This document shows positions 11,896-23,577 of a stretch of 58,546 nucleotides of DNA, piece after piece. This stretch comes from Zygnema cylindricum (lineage: Eukaryota > Streptophyta > Zygnematophyceae > Zygnematales > Zygnemataceae). The DNA lies in the NCBI GenBank assembly GCA_037447655.1, contig JBBHKE010002400.1, positions 1 through 58,546 on the forward strand, in the 5' to 3' direction. The position numbers and the translations under genes were made by a program. Numbering within the stretch: the first letter of the stretch is position 1; every line of letters starts with the position of its first letter. The notes under the pieces are model-generated. The model saw only the letters and a list, made by a program, of their open reading frames with translations. It was not told the DNA's origin and searched no databases.

Positions 11896-12313
11896 TTGAC
11901 CCGCTAACGATTTAAACAGGCGTGATTTGGTTTAATCGATTTTGAAATCAGCTAAATTTTTTTTTTTATCATGTCAAACCTGGTTTAAAGATATTATATA
12001 ACTACATATTGTTTTTTTTTTTTTTTAAATCTTAGTTTGGGAATGGTAGTTTAATTATAGAGTGGGAATAGTCGTCAAACTTGTGGCAGATTAATGTAGA
12101 CAGTTCATGAAGTTTAGTATTAATTCACTTTATAGGATAAACCAGATTTCATATGTGTGTATGGTTTTATTATAGGATAATACAATTTCGGTTTTTCTGA
12201 AGTTTACGTGTCTTGTATATCGTGGAATTGGATGTATTTTAATAATTTATTATGTATTTACCTTGAAATGTTGTTAATGTGGTGTTCAAAATTTGAGTGT
12301 GCGTAAAGTATGG

Positions 12314-12463
<150 letters not shown>

Positions 12464-12579
12464 TGCAATGTAAATCCTAAACTAATCAGCGACGAGTATG
12501 CTTTGTCATTTGTTCATCATCCTTCTAGAAAATTAATAAGTTGTTAGCTTCTTAACAACATATTCACCACACTATTTAA

Positions 12580-12960
12580 TGGTTGCCCTTTCAGCGGCGA
12601 GACTTTGTCGTCGCTAGATGGAAATCCAGCGACAAAACAGCTTTCTTATCATCTCTGAGAAAGCAGAGGCTGTGTCGTCGCTAGATGGAAATCCAGCGAA
12701 GAAACAACTTTCTTATCACCTCCGGAAAGCGGAGGCTGTGTAATCCCTAGATGGAAATCCAGCGACGAAACAACTTTCTTATCTTCTCCAAGACAGCAGC
12801 TGTGTCGTCACTAGATGGAAATCTAGCGATGAAACAACTTTCTTATCATCTTCGAGAAAGCAGAGGCTGCGTCGTCGCTAGATGGAAATCCAACGACGAA
12901 ACAACTTCATCATCATCTCCGACAAGCAAAGAGTTTCTCGTCACTGAATTCTAATCATGA
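12580..12960 (+). repeat. 67-bp minisatellite, about 5.5 units
   Basis: The word CTAGATGGAAATC recurs at about 12614, 12681, 12748, 12811 and 12878, giving a period of 67 bp (once 63). The unit also contains CGACGAAACAACTTTCTTATCATCT and GAGAAAGCAGAGGCTGTGTC. Divergence between units is low, so the array is fairly young. Confidence 0.93.
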
Positions 12961-14189
12961 AAGCCATTGTAACGTTGTTTCTGTCTCATTTTATGTGAAC
13001 CTCTATGGGGTCTATTCCCCTAAAAAAATCGCAGATCCAAAGAAGCTTATCTAGATAATGCCGACTCCAAGTTGATATAAATCCAAATGAATGACAACCT
13101 AATAGTCAGAATCCAAATACAGATTTACCCCTGTGAAATAAGACTTTATGTATGCTCAGTTCCCCAACAAAATGGAAAGTTAGAATATGAGTATTTTGAC
13201 ACGTTCCCCACTTTGACTTTCCCTTAAAAATACCGCCACCATCGCAGGCAAAGACTCTAACAAACTACAACCCGGTGTAGCATGGACTCCCTTGAGTCCG
13301 CAGCAAAAAGAATCACTAAAAATTGTCAACTGAGTTTATATGTATGGTTGGCCAAAGATGGCCTATAATTTCAAAAGCACTCTAGGAGAGAGGCAGCCAC
13401 CTTCTATTTCTCTAATTCCTAAACCTCTCTTAACCCTCTACTACTGAAGTACCACACCAATCATAGGACTGTACGGTACAGAGAAGTACAGGCGCCGAAG
13501 TACTTTCTGTACGACCACCGTACGACTTGGCCATAAATGTGACGTTTGTCACATCTGGACTTGGTGTGATGCTTCCTGGAGATTTTGCAAGTCAATGAGA
13601 TACTTCCATGTGTCACTGTGTGACTGTGACCGCAAACTGCCAAACCGACCATTTTGTGATGTCGACACGCATCGTAGCCGTCCGATCTGTAACCGACATT
13701 TGATTTCGTCCGCCGAAATGAAATGTTGTTTCGTTAATTCTGTGCGGTCTGGAATTCGTGCGGTCTAGTTCTTTTCTGTGTACAGTCCGTCCCGTGATTT
13801 GTTAAATGAAATATACTGCGTTGTCAATGTTCATATAACTATCGTATCCTATATACTTTCGCACAAGTCCTTGACTATAGGATAAAGCTAACCGCTACCG
13901 GCTACTCTGACGGACTGTAAGTACCAGGATCAATTCATGGTTCCGGCAGCCCCTTTAGGTACAGACTAAATTCAGCCTACTCTTTGTCACTTTGGACAGC
14001 ATAGGCAGCCATGGCTCCGACTCTCTCTCCAGTCTTCAGTGACTGCGACAAGTGTGGGGACTTGGAGAATTGAGTGAGAAACAGACTGCCTTTCCTGTTT
14101 TTCCTTCCATTATTTTTCCTATTTCAAACCGAGAAATTACATAAATCTCAACACTCCCCTTATTTTCTAGTCTACTTTTCTTTCAACTC

Positions 14190-14217
14190 CCATCAAAAAT
14201 AACAAATATATATATAC

Positions 14218-14293
<76 letters not shown>

Positions 14294-14649
14294 CGTTTCT
14301 TTTCCTTTTTCCCTTTATAAAATTTTAAGTGAATACCCTCGTATTTAAGGTGTATTAGATTATCTGAAATAATAATTTCATCTTGTTGATCATACATTCT
14401 ATCTTGCATGTCACTTTTCATAATTCCGAGCTGTTGGAGCAAGGATTTTATCCACATCAACTCTTTTTCATCACCAATTTCCTGCTTGCTGTTCCAACAA
14501 CCTGTCCCATCCCTTTTCTGCACCACATGCTCAAATGATAACCCTTTTACAAGCACATCTTCATAAGTGACATCACCCCAAATAGTGTTGTCAAATCCTT
14601 CCTCCCCCAAACTTATCCAAAAACCACTAATCCCTACTAAAGTTCTCAT
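14190..14649 (-). pseudogene. copia-type reverse transcriptase/RNase H remnant
   Basis: An open frame on the minus strand that runs into an (AT)n tract (14201-14291) which has replaced its 3' end. Its middle resembles the copia RNase H signature (E..WIK.LL..LGI, about 30 residues before SDN). Upstream of its first Met (to about 14830), the same strand carries broken frames including the YFLGI motif, interrupted by a TGA. It is a remnant of an LTR retrotransposon polyprotein with no complete domain. Confidence 0.55.
14201..14291. repeat. (AT)n microsatellite
   Basis: About 90 bp of TA repeats inside the copia-like remnant; the Ile-Tyr run in the minus-strand frame comes from it. Confidence 0.97.
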
Positions 14650-15900
14650 AGATTCTGCATCTTCCCCACTTAAATGACTCTCTATGATAATTACCTCATT
14701 CTCCGATTTTTCTCAACTTCCCCCTTTTAGATCCATATGAGTCTTTTCACTCTCTCTTTTCATTTTGATTCCCAAAAAATATTTCTCCTCCCCTAAACCT
14801 TTCCCCATAACCGTTTTTCAACTAGTGCACCCCTTACCATGATTTCCCAATAAACGAACCCTGTTCCATTAAAAATGGGCACCCTAGAGGGTGGGCCAAT
14901 AACGTGTAATTCTATGACCTCCATTGGTACACAAAATGTCCAACTTATGTGAAGCCTCTAGGATAGTATATGCACTTTTGACTTTGACAATGAATAAGTC
15001 TCACCCTGGGACGCAAAAACTCTGACCAACTACACCCGTGTGTAGCCTGGACTCCCTTGAGTCCGCTGCAAAAAGAATCATTGAAATTGCTCCCCTGAGC
15101 ATTAAGTTATGGCTGACCAAAGTTGGTCCATAAATACAGGTGCACTCTGGGAGAGAGGCTGAAAAACCAAAAAATATTCTAAGTCTTAAGCTACCTCTCT
15201 AAAACTATTACTAAGGTACTAGACCAATCATATGACTGTAAAGTACAAGAAGGTACAGGTACCGCTGTACTTCTTGTTCGGCCATAGTACGGCATGGCCG
15301 GTCCGCTGACGCGTGTTAGTTCCGGAGCCGTAGTTGCTCCTCCCGTAATATCCGCTGTCCATCTATATGTTGCCACGTGTCATCCACCGACATCTAGTCC
15401 GCAAACCGCCAAACTTCTATTCCGGCATTCCGGCTCCATTGTGAGCCGTTCGATCAGATCCGGACATTTGATTTCGTCCGTCGAAATTACATGTCGATTC
15501 GAATATTTCGTGCAGTCCGATTTTGTGCGAACCGGTATGTCGCGTAATTTGTTTAAAAGGGAATATCTGGCGCGGTACATCTTTAAATAAATATCGCGTC
15601 ATATACGTGTATTGCTCTTTCTAAGACCTATTCGATAAGGCGCATGGCTAGTCCGTACGGCGGTCATCCAGAGGTCCTTGGATCAATTCCCACTACTTGC
15701 AGACTATGTTTTGCAAAGACAATATTAGTGATCTGCCTGTCTCTTTAGCTGCTAGAGGCAGCCATGGTTGCTGCAGGTCCTCAGTGACTACGACAAGTAT
15801 GAGGGCTGCAGTAAGGTCACAAGAGAGACTACAAAATACTTTTTTTTTTTCAACAATTGCATCTCTTGTTGGAAGATCTCGAAGGCCTTGCCTGTTTTTT

Positions 15901-16615
15901 ACGACCTTGCCACTGTGCTCTGTCAGAGAAGGGCCGGATGGCTGCAGCTTGAGCTCGCTGAAGGACAACTGATACACTACAGCGGTAGAAAGCAACTTAA
16001 AGGTTCAGTGGAGGACTCCTCCATCCGGATTCAAAAGGTTCTCGTGCACAATCTCGAAGGAAATCCTTGAAGGACTTGTCTAAAGATCCCAAAATCTCCA
16101 CCAAAAAACGGTTAAATTTATCTATCGGGACCTCCGTGAACGTAACATACTCTTGTTATGGCATAAACAAACTTTCAACCAATAGGATACTACCATAGTG
16201 GAGCTTGTTCAATATCATGTCATTATTTAAAATACTAGCGCATCATTTTGTAATGTGTTCGATGCAGATACGCTCTTGGTCTATGTGTCAACAATTTGGT
16301 GCCACAAACTTCTAGCTAATTTGTCCCCATAACTGTTGGCGTTTTAGTTACAAAATTAATAAGTACTCGAACTATGTTGGCCCTACAGTCATGCAATAAA
16401 GTAGTATTCAATCTTCGTGCTCCAATGTTTACATAAAACCCTACTAGATAGTTTTATTCGAAAATCCTCAAACGATAAAAGACGTCCTCAATCCTCTAAG
16501 TCTATTATTAAAACCCTAAAAGATACTTGTATTTGAAACTTTATTCGAAAATCCATATTCAAAAAACACGGGCAATACAACTCTCTCCCTCCCTCATCGT
16601 CAAAAGTTCCACATC
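15901..16615. other. gene-free spacer
   Basis: No exon or recognised repeat. It lies between the outer edge of the LTR-like repeat and the 3' end of the MATE pseudogene. Confidence 0.4.
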
Positions 16616-18133
16616 CTATTGATTAGAAGCATCACCTTCGTTCGCCTCAACACAATTTTTTGAAACTTCATTTCTCTAGTCGGTCCTAAACATATAGAAA
16701 GTGAGAAGACTAGTTTGTAAGATCAGCCCCAAAGTTAATCCGATCCACAATCCCATAGCACCCAGCTTTCCGTGAAATGGAAGTACAATTCCCGCTGGAA
16801 TTCCCACAAAATAATATGAAAAACCAATGCAAGATGTTGCAACAATCTGTTTTCCAATGCCCATCATAACTCCACATAGTACTAGATTCAACGCGTCAAA
16901 AAAAACCTGCAAGGAAGTGAAAAGAAATGGAAAGAATAAAACAACGAAAGAGAAAAAAACACAAAACGTGAAAATCTGTCAAATACCGTTTACCGCCGTA
17001 TTGATAGCAAGTTTATATCGCTTTGTACTAAATAGATATGTTAATGTTCTTAACAGAATTATACATAAACAGCCAGAGCTAGGTCATAAATAGAGTGGGT
17101 CATCATTTTAGTGGAAATTTATAGTTTATTTCGTTGCGGGTTGATGGTTAGATTAGTGCTTATAATTTCTTATTCATATAACTTTTAGTTCACGAAGGTA
17201 AACCATCGAATTGAAAAAAAAGGATACCAAAATTTTACTGTAACAATCGATCGTAATAACAAAAAAAAAGATTAGGATATAAAGCGTCACCATAACAACC
17301 AAAACCCTAAAATTGATAAAGAAAATAAGATATAAAAGTTGATCCTAACAACCACAACTTTAAAAATTGATGAGAAAAAAGAAAAAAGGATGAGAATTTT
17401 ACCATAATTGTTGAAACCCAAAATATTGAAGCCACGTAATCAACTACTTCCAAATTGTTGCCGAAGAGAAAACCCCATCGATTTCGGATGAGAAAAGTAA
17501 ATGTTGAATGAATTAAACCCTAAAACACACACAAAAAAGAATGATGAAAAAAATTGAAAGCCTTTATTTTCTTCTCGAAAGAATTTTTCTTCTCGAAAGA
17601 AAAAAAAAGTTAAAAAATTAATAAATGATCAAACAAGTAAGAACTCTTTCGATACTATACGAGAAACTGAAGGTAACAACAGAACTCCTAGATTCAAAAA
17701 ACAACAAATAAAGACAACAATATAAAACAAAACAGGCAAAATAATAAAGAAATGAACAAATACATGTAGAATAAAAGAGAAATTTAACTATTTAAAAGAA
17801 AATAAAAAAGTTCTCACGAAAATGCACGAGAGACTAAAGCCCACATAGGCGCTCCTTCTTGCGGCTCTCCAGTGTCCCGCCCCTATCTTATTGGCCACAT
17901 ATGGGGAGGCAGCAGCGGATAGGCCCGAGGAAAGAAGGTACATCATGGTAACAGTAGAAAGGGAAAAGGAGAGGGCGGAAACCTGGTGAGAAGGAAAAGG
18001 AATAAATAGAGAAACACAGTTAGGAAAAGCGTGTATCCGACGGTTGCGGTTGAAATGCAAGTTTCTCACCTTCTGATTGGCGTTCTCTAAATCGAAAATT
18101 GGACATATTTTAGGTTCTCATACCCCTAAACTA

Positions 18134-18258
18134 CACCTTCTATCGTTATTAGTGTTAATGTTGATTTCCCCATCAAAAATGCTACTTAAATGATCTAATG
18201 GAACGTGAAAGATTCAGAAAAATGTGACCTATAAATGTCACACTAAAAGTGGTGCGGT
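18134..18258. mobile_element. possible short Stowaway-like MITE in the MATE pseudogene
   Basis: TA is followed by CACCTTCTATCGTTATTAGT, matching the family's left terminus. A weak inverted partner (GTGACATTTATAGG region, ending GGTGCGGTA) lies about 100 bp downstream. The right end is poorly conserved, so this is tentative. Confidence 0.4.
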
Positions 18259-18504
18259 ATACAAAAACTCCAAAAAAAAAACGTGACTACCTCTTCTGCC
18301 TTACAAAGTTTGGATCCCGATGCTATTCCATGGGATACACGAATTTGATAGAAATAGAAATTGAAATACGGAGGAAAAAACTAAGAAATAGTGAAAAAAA
18401 AACATAACTTAGCGATAGAACTAAAAACTAAAAATAACAGAAATCGTAAAACAAAGACATATGCAGAAACGTAACGAAGGAGTTATTCCAACAATGCCCT
18501 GATA

Positions 18505-18618
18505 CCCAATTAGCTTGAAACCCAGTTACCCAATTATCCAATTATCTAATTACCCAATTACCCGATCACTCAATTAGCTAATCATCTAGTTTCCCAAGTA
18601 CCCAGTTACCCGATTGCC
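18505..18618. repeat. 9-bp minisatellite (ACCCAATTA-type)
   Basis: About twelve degenerate copies of ACCCAATTA/TACCCAGTT in the pseudogene interval between the exon 4 and exon 5 remnants. Confidence 0.85.
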
Positions 18619-20109
18619 TATATGCATAAAATGCCCAACAACCGAAATATCCAAATAAAAATTCCTACCTCCAATTCTGCTTGCGGCAATAATCCCACAA
18701 TAATAATAGCAGCCTCATATGCCCAATATTCCATACAAAACATTGTACACGAAGGTCCCGCGAGTTGCATGAAAACGTCCAAATTTTCAAAAGCTCGGAA
18801 AGACCAGCCTCCCCAAGTACTTCCAAATTCCGGCGAGAATCGTAGATAGGCCAAAAGTCACAAGAAATGGACCCAGGACCCAAATGAAATTGCTAGGGCG
18901 GACCCTCGGAACCCGAGACCGAAAACGTTAATAAATAGGTAATTTGTTGGAGCGATTAATAAAAAGGTTAACAAAGGGGTAATTGCCAAAGGTTTGACCA
19001 CACTCTGAGTCTGCAAACATTAGAAAAATTTAGACAACCTTCAGACTAGTCTAAGGGGAGAGAGAGGTGGAGGGAGGGAGTGAGAGAGAGACGAGGGACG
19101 ATTTTTATCTGAAATAATTTTCATTAAACCGCGTGTGTGTTTATAATGTGAGTTACTGCACCACGATCTGCGTTTCAAAGAGGAAATGCGATACATCCTT
19201 AATTTCTTAACTTTTGACCCAATTTACTAAGTGAAATTAAAAAAAAAATGATATAATTTGCCATTGCTTTTCCTCTTCAAAACTTGAACAAGTCACCAAG
19301 TCAAAGCTAGTATCCCTTTGGTGAAAAATACTCAGACCAATTTCGGAAAACAAAACGGAAAAATTGTTCATATGAATTTCTTGATTAAATTTCTTTCATA
19401 ATGGAAAAGGTGTCTTGATAAATTACTCAAAAGCTATTTTGTAAACTGAAAAGACAAAACTGCCATACAAACCACTTGATACTCAATTAATGAAAAAAAA
19501 ACAATAAAACAACAGAAGCAATATAAAAAAATATAAAAATTCCAAACCGGCATGAATCTAATTATTGGTTGAGTCCAGGCCGTAGCAAAAAGAGACGGAA
19601 GAAGCCAAAAGCAATATACTCTAGTCAAAAAAAGTCAATATGGGCCCTAAATAGACCTATATAATTGCAATAGGAATCGAAAAAAAGTCAAAACAAGAAA
19701 ACCTTGTTGCAAATAGGCTCCAAGGTCAATGTAATTTTTGGCTCCATAAGCCTGACTGCAAAGAGTATCCATCGCTCCCGAAAGCCCTATCTGCAACAAA
19801 GAAATTGATAACAAAAGTTCGTCAGAAGTTGTAAACAAAACAACAATTCTTATAAAAATACTTGAAAACAGAACAATGTCGATTTAAGTAGATAAAACAA
19901 GAACAAGAAACGTTCGTGACAAAACAATGTCACTATTTGAAAAAAGAAAGTTGCTATAGTAAGAAAATTTACTATCAAAACCATGTCGGAATCTGTAGAC
20001 AAAGAACATCTCTACTACAAAATATGAAACAATGTTAGAAGCTGTAAAAAAATACATCTCCAGTAAGTTGATTTAGAAACAGACGCTCAATGTCAAAATC
20101 TTCGAACAA

Positions 20110-20225
20110 ATTGAAAAACAGAGTGAAAATAGAGTTGAACAAAGAGCTGAAATTGAAAAAAGAGTAGAAATAGAATTGAAAATAGTGTTGAAATATAGAG
20201 TTGAAAACAGAGTTGAAATAGATTC
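20110..20225 (-). repeat. short tandem repeat at the exon-1 donor of the MATE pseudogene
   Basis: On the minus strand about seven copies of a 17-18 bp unit, TTTCAACTCTGTTTTCAAC, begin immediately after the exon-1 donor GTAAGG. Confidence 0.8.
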
Positions 20226-20642
20226 CTTACTGGAAATCATACTGATAAGATGTGTAACCACTGCCATAAGGCAGATAGGATGCGCCAGTCGCAATTGAAG
20301 TAAAACTTCAGCTCTCCTCCTATTGTATTTCCTTGTAACCGTTTCCTTTGTCTTCAATTCCGATCCTAGAACCCATTTAGATTTTGAATCGGATTCCGTA
20401 TCCGAATCGGATTCTGATTCTGGTTCGTATTTTGATTCAGGCTTTGGTTCAGATTTCAATGTAAGAGAGTCTCCATTTAGGTTTAGATTTTTATAAATGA
20501 CAATTGTTTTGTGAGGTTCTGTTTCCATGGTCCACATTTTCTTTTTGGTCACTTTCCCGCCTTCCGGGTTCCATAAGCTCGATTCAATTTTAAAAACTTT
20601 ATCGTCAAGAAGTTTTTCCCCGATCATAGAATCAGAATCCAT

Positions 20643-20995
20643 ATTTGAGAAAAGGGAGGAGAAAGAGAGATAGAATCAAGAGAAAAACTACTCTTGAATT
20701 GTTGATCCAGATTTTCAATAATTTTCAAGGTCGAGGCAACAAAATGTTAGCTTTGTCTTCAACATTGAAGGATTTTTCGGACATGAAAGGTAAAGGAAAT
20801 CAAGTTTGGACAAAATGGAGCGTTAAGAATCAAAAAAAATTTAGAAAACTTTGGCGTTACTCTTGTAGCTATAGGACGACGAGCTACCGATACCGCTAAT
20901 CCGTTTTATTTTTTTTAGTTGAAGAATAAATAAGGGTGAAGTTCCATTAGCAAGAAAAGAAAGTTGTTTATTGACGGCCGTACTGTTTGTTTCAA
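20643..20995. other. upstream region of the MATE pseudogene
   Basis: Purine-rich on the plus strand near 20645-20700. No exon or promoter motif could be supported. It presumably contains the former promoter of the dead copy. Confidence 0.3.
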
Positions 20996-20997
20996 TT

Positions 20998-21335
20998 CAT
21001 ACAGATTTGTCAAGATTCTCCAAACTTTTGGGCGACAAGGTCGACCGTCCGATTATGTGTTTTCGAAGCGAGCGGTCTATCTTATCCAGTGTCTATCCAG
21101 TGTACATCTGACTAGATAGACACTGTACACTAGAGGGGTAAAATGTTTACACGTGGAAAAGTCATGTACGATCCACGATGGAAGTCAAGTAGTAAGCGTT
21201 ACATGTGGCATACGCCATGCGCCTTCGGACATAGGTCACGCGTCTTGGCGACCGACGGAAATCAAATCCAACTAAAACCACCAAAAAGTCTTTGTCGAAG
21301 AATGTGCCATGACGTCACTTCCACCATCCAACACC
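20998..21335 (+). repeat. dispersed repeat family D1, copy 2
   Basis: Inverted relative to copy 1 (1060-1345); the matching blocks are listed there. Just upstream, ACGGCCGTACTGTTT (20972-20990) also occurs near 32783, so the family extends further left than copy 1 shows. Confidence 0.65.
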
Positions 21336-21412
21336 ATCCAAGGACAGATGGTACATCGATGATACATGAACATACCAGCCGTACATATTTAGTTTTCGAA
21401 AGGAAATAAGTA

Positions 21413-21445
21413 CACCGTGAATCGCTATTAGCGTACATGACGCTA
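21413..21445 (+). mobile_element. isolated left terminus of a Stowaway-like MITE
   Basis: TA followed by CACCGTGAATCGCTATTAGC, identical in form to the end of the element at 2513. No right terminus was found at a plausible distance, so the copy is probably truncated. Confidence 0.5.
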
Positions 21446-21659
21446 ATTGGGGTACCCCTTTTTTTGGGGCAAATTCTCAAATAGAATAAAGTACGCTAAA
21501 TGTTTTTGCACGTTATTTGAGGTACCCCGCTCAATCATACACGTAAGTCATAAACAAAAATAAACGTACTGAGGTGCCTACCAATCAGATCATTTGTACA
21601 TGCCGAAAGTACAGTAGCCGGCATTAGATATGTACGGCTTTAGTACGGCTCCAGATAAA

Positions 21660-21852
21660 AAGATGTACCTTTCACATCCGACGTTATAGCTTATCCCTTT
21701 CTTCCTTGGGATCCACTGGAAAACTGCCACGTGTAATACGGACAGAAAGTACAGAGAGTACAAATATATCGGTAGCTCTGACCGTTCGATAACCGATAAC
21801 TATCGGTATCGGTGTTATCGCGATAACTTTTTTACCGATACACAACACTAGA
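21660..21852. mobile_element. hAT-like terminal fragment with ATCGCGAT palindromes
   Basis: The last 90 bp (TCTGACCGTTCGATAACCGA through TTACCGATACACAACACTA) closely resemble 38110-38194, the sequence next to the hAT transposase gene. Both end in AACACTA, which reversed (TAGTGTT) looks like a hAT terminal repeat. Probably one end of a non-autonomous relative of that transposon. Confidence 0.55.
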
Positions 21853-21948
21853 AATAAAGAATCTATATCCATCGGTACAACGACAAACACGAATGTACAA
21901 ATTGTACATTCACTTCATTTAATTTTGCGGCTGATTGTACGGATACTA

Positions 21949-22487
21949 CACCGCCAATCGTTATTAGCGTTGTGTACACTAATTCCGTCCCGCTTTTTTT
22001 TTTTTAATTCTCCATTAGCTTAGTTCATTCTATTTTTGTCTTTATTCTATTTAGGGTTATTTTAAGTGCGCTGTCTCTTAAATAGAGAAGTGTACGGTCA
22101 GTATCAAACCGTACATAAATGTACCTTTTTAAGTTAAAAAGTACAATAAATTAGTTTTAGTAACCGCGGACACATGAGAATGTGCGTTCTAAAATGGAAA
22201 AAAAACCAGGTCGTAAAAAATCCCGCTCGCACATACTCGTCCGACAGCCGTGTTTCGACCGTGTGAATGTACGATTTGTGTACGATTTGTTAGATTATGT
22301 ACGGAGACCTATATTAGTGTAAGCATGTTTGCGACAAACATTTTTTTTTTCAAAGATCCAAAATACCATAACCAAACAATTAGAATGTATGATTTTTTCC
22401 AAAATTTTCAAATTCTTAAATAGCGTACACCACGGTAATTATTTTTATACGCTAAAAAAACTTACACGCTAATAACGATTGGCGGTG
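21949..22487. mobile_element. Stowaway-like TIR element, 539 bp, with TA target duplication
   Basis: The left end CACCGCCAATCGTTATTAGC and the right end GCTAATAACGATTGGCGGTG are perfect inverted repeats (22 bp or more), bordered by TA on both sides. The element interrupts one of two tandem copies of a roughly 95-bp sequence. The other copy at 22511-22605 lacks the insertion, and removing the element plus one TA makes the two copies equal in length. The interior has no coding capacity. Confidence 0.9.
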
Positions 22488-22732
22488 TAGTTCAAATATT
22501 GTGCTTTACCATTGGTACAACGACAAACACCAGCGTACAAATTGTACATTCACGTAATTCTATTTTGCGGCTGATTGTACGAATAGGAGTCCAGATATTG
22601 TGCTTCGGAATCTTTGATTATGCCCGCCGTCGAAACAAAAACCTACGTGGATCCAATCAAAATAAAGCACGTGGCGATAGATTCGTTGCTGACACGACCT
22701 GATGGAGAGGAGAACTAAATATTACTGCCAGT

Positions 22733-22797
22733 AAACGCATCCGTACGATTATTATCGGCGCCCGTAAACGTATCCGTACGATTACTATCGGCGCCTA
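22733..22797 (+). repeat. 33-bp tandem duplication
   Basis: Two copies of a unit starting GTAAACGCATCCGTACGATT and ending ATCGGCGCC, differing at about two positions. Confidence 0.85.
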
Positions 22798-22814
22798 ATG
22801 AAGAAGAGGCCTTA

Positions 22815-23574
22815 GGGTGGAATTCCATTAGGCCGTCCCAGTAAATGTACGGAAAATTCTACTGGTAGCGTTAACTGGAAGAGTATTCCATTTTGTCGGG
22901 CCAGTAACAAGCCTTCCTCAATTATGATTAGCGCCACGTAGGTTAGAGTCCAGATTTGAAAGTCTTAAATAAAATCTTCAAACGGAAAGTCAGAACTAAA
23001 GATCTGTACGGCCGGATGTAGTTAATGATTCGTACGTAAAGTTTGCGGCCAGATTTTTGATTTTGAAAAACGGAAATCAAAATTTTGAAACAGAACGGCA
23101 AAATGACGCATCAAACTTTGAAGGTCGAGGCAAACTTTGAATGTCGGTGGATGTCAGACGGAGCGTGCGAATTTTTTTTTGGCTCACTTGCATCCAGCGT
23201 GGCAGGCGGCACATGGACCGTATGACGTAGGCACATGGCCTATACGACGTGTAGACCTGTGATCGCTTGTTCAAAACATATATTTTTTATCTTTTTCACG
23301 TGTACCAATGGTACATGTCTAGTATCGTACAACTCTCCTTGCGAGGAGACTATCATGACACTTGATGATGTGCGCGATTGCTTCGCGGATCTGAAAAAGT
23401 GGAATATCCAACGGCCAGGAATTACGCCTACATCATTGGAGCTTCTCGACAGCTTTCCAGTTACTATTTTTTGTCTGACAAAAATATTTCTAAGGTACGG
23501 CGTGGTACGAATATGTACGAATTTGTACGGCTTCCAGTAACGAACCACACTTTTCTTCTAATGGAATTCCACCC
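22815..23574. mobile_element. Tourist/PIF-Harbinger-like TIR element, 760 bp, TTA target duplication
   Basis: It begins GGGTGGAATTCCATTAG and ends CTAATGGAATTCCACCC, a perfect 17-bp inverted repeat. TTA is duplicated on both sides (22812-22814 and 23575-23577). A 3-bp TTA duplication is characteristic of PIF-Harbinger elements. No transposase fragment was recognised in the roughly 100-codon open frames inside, so it is non-autonomous. Confidence 0.85.
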
Positions 23575-23577
23575 TTA

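Larger units (their letters stand above)
13155..15900 (-). mobile_element. decayed copia-like LTR element (LTR-like repeats plus pol remnant)
   Basis: Two collinear direct repeats, 13155-14153 and about 14935-15900, share many blocks (for example TGGACTCCCTTGAGTCCGC, ACATTTGATTTCGTCCG and AGTGACT-CGACAAGT). They flank about 780 bp. On the minus strand this middle part reads as fragments of a copia-type polymerase: a YFLGI motif of the reverse transcriptase end, then EL-MWIKSLLQQLGI and ISDN as in the RNase H region. Directly after it, a purine tract (minus strand, ATAAGGGGAG) meets TGTTGAGATTT, the expected polypurine tract/LTR start junction at 14153. Most of gag-pol is deleted, frames are broken and the outer end of the right-hand LTR is not recognisable. 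The element is long dead. Confidence 0.6.
16616..20642 (-). pseudogene. MATE/DTX transporter pseudogene, tail-to-tail with MATE-1
   Basis: Remnants of the MATE-1 exons occur in order on the minus strand: exon 1 (20231-20642, acidic extension then QLRLAHPICLMAV), exon 3 (about 19550-19795, LSGAMDTLCSQAYGAK), exon 4 (18669-19010), exon 5 (17818-17982) and exon 7 (16616-16906). Exons 4 and 5 keep exactly the MATE-1 lengths (342 and 165 nt). Lesions: no match to exon 2 or exon 6 was found in the right intervals. Exon 3 has lost one T, has a TAG where MATE-1 has Trp, lacks about 15 codons, and its donor is changed to GTTTGG. Exon 4 has an in-frame TGA at 18858-18860. Exon 7 has TAG at 16676-16678 where MATE-1 has Trp, followed by 19 open codons before a second TAG. 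No full-length transporter can be made. Confidence 0.92.

Noticed and set aside
15640-15700. tRNA-like A- and B-box words (possible SINE head or tRNA)
   Set aside because: A GGATCAATTCC core resembles a B-box, but no cloverleaf could be drawn, and the whole stretch is explained as part of an LTR-like direct repeat.
21430-21530. GGGGTACCCC palindromes
   Set aside because: Two occurrences of GGTACCCC-type words lie in GTAC-rich repeat DNA; too short to call an element or regulatory site.
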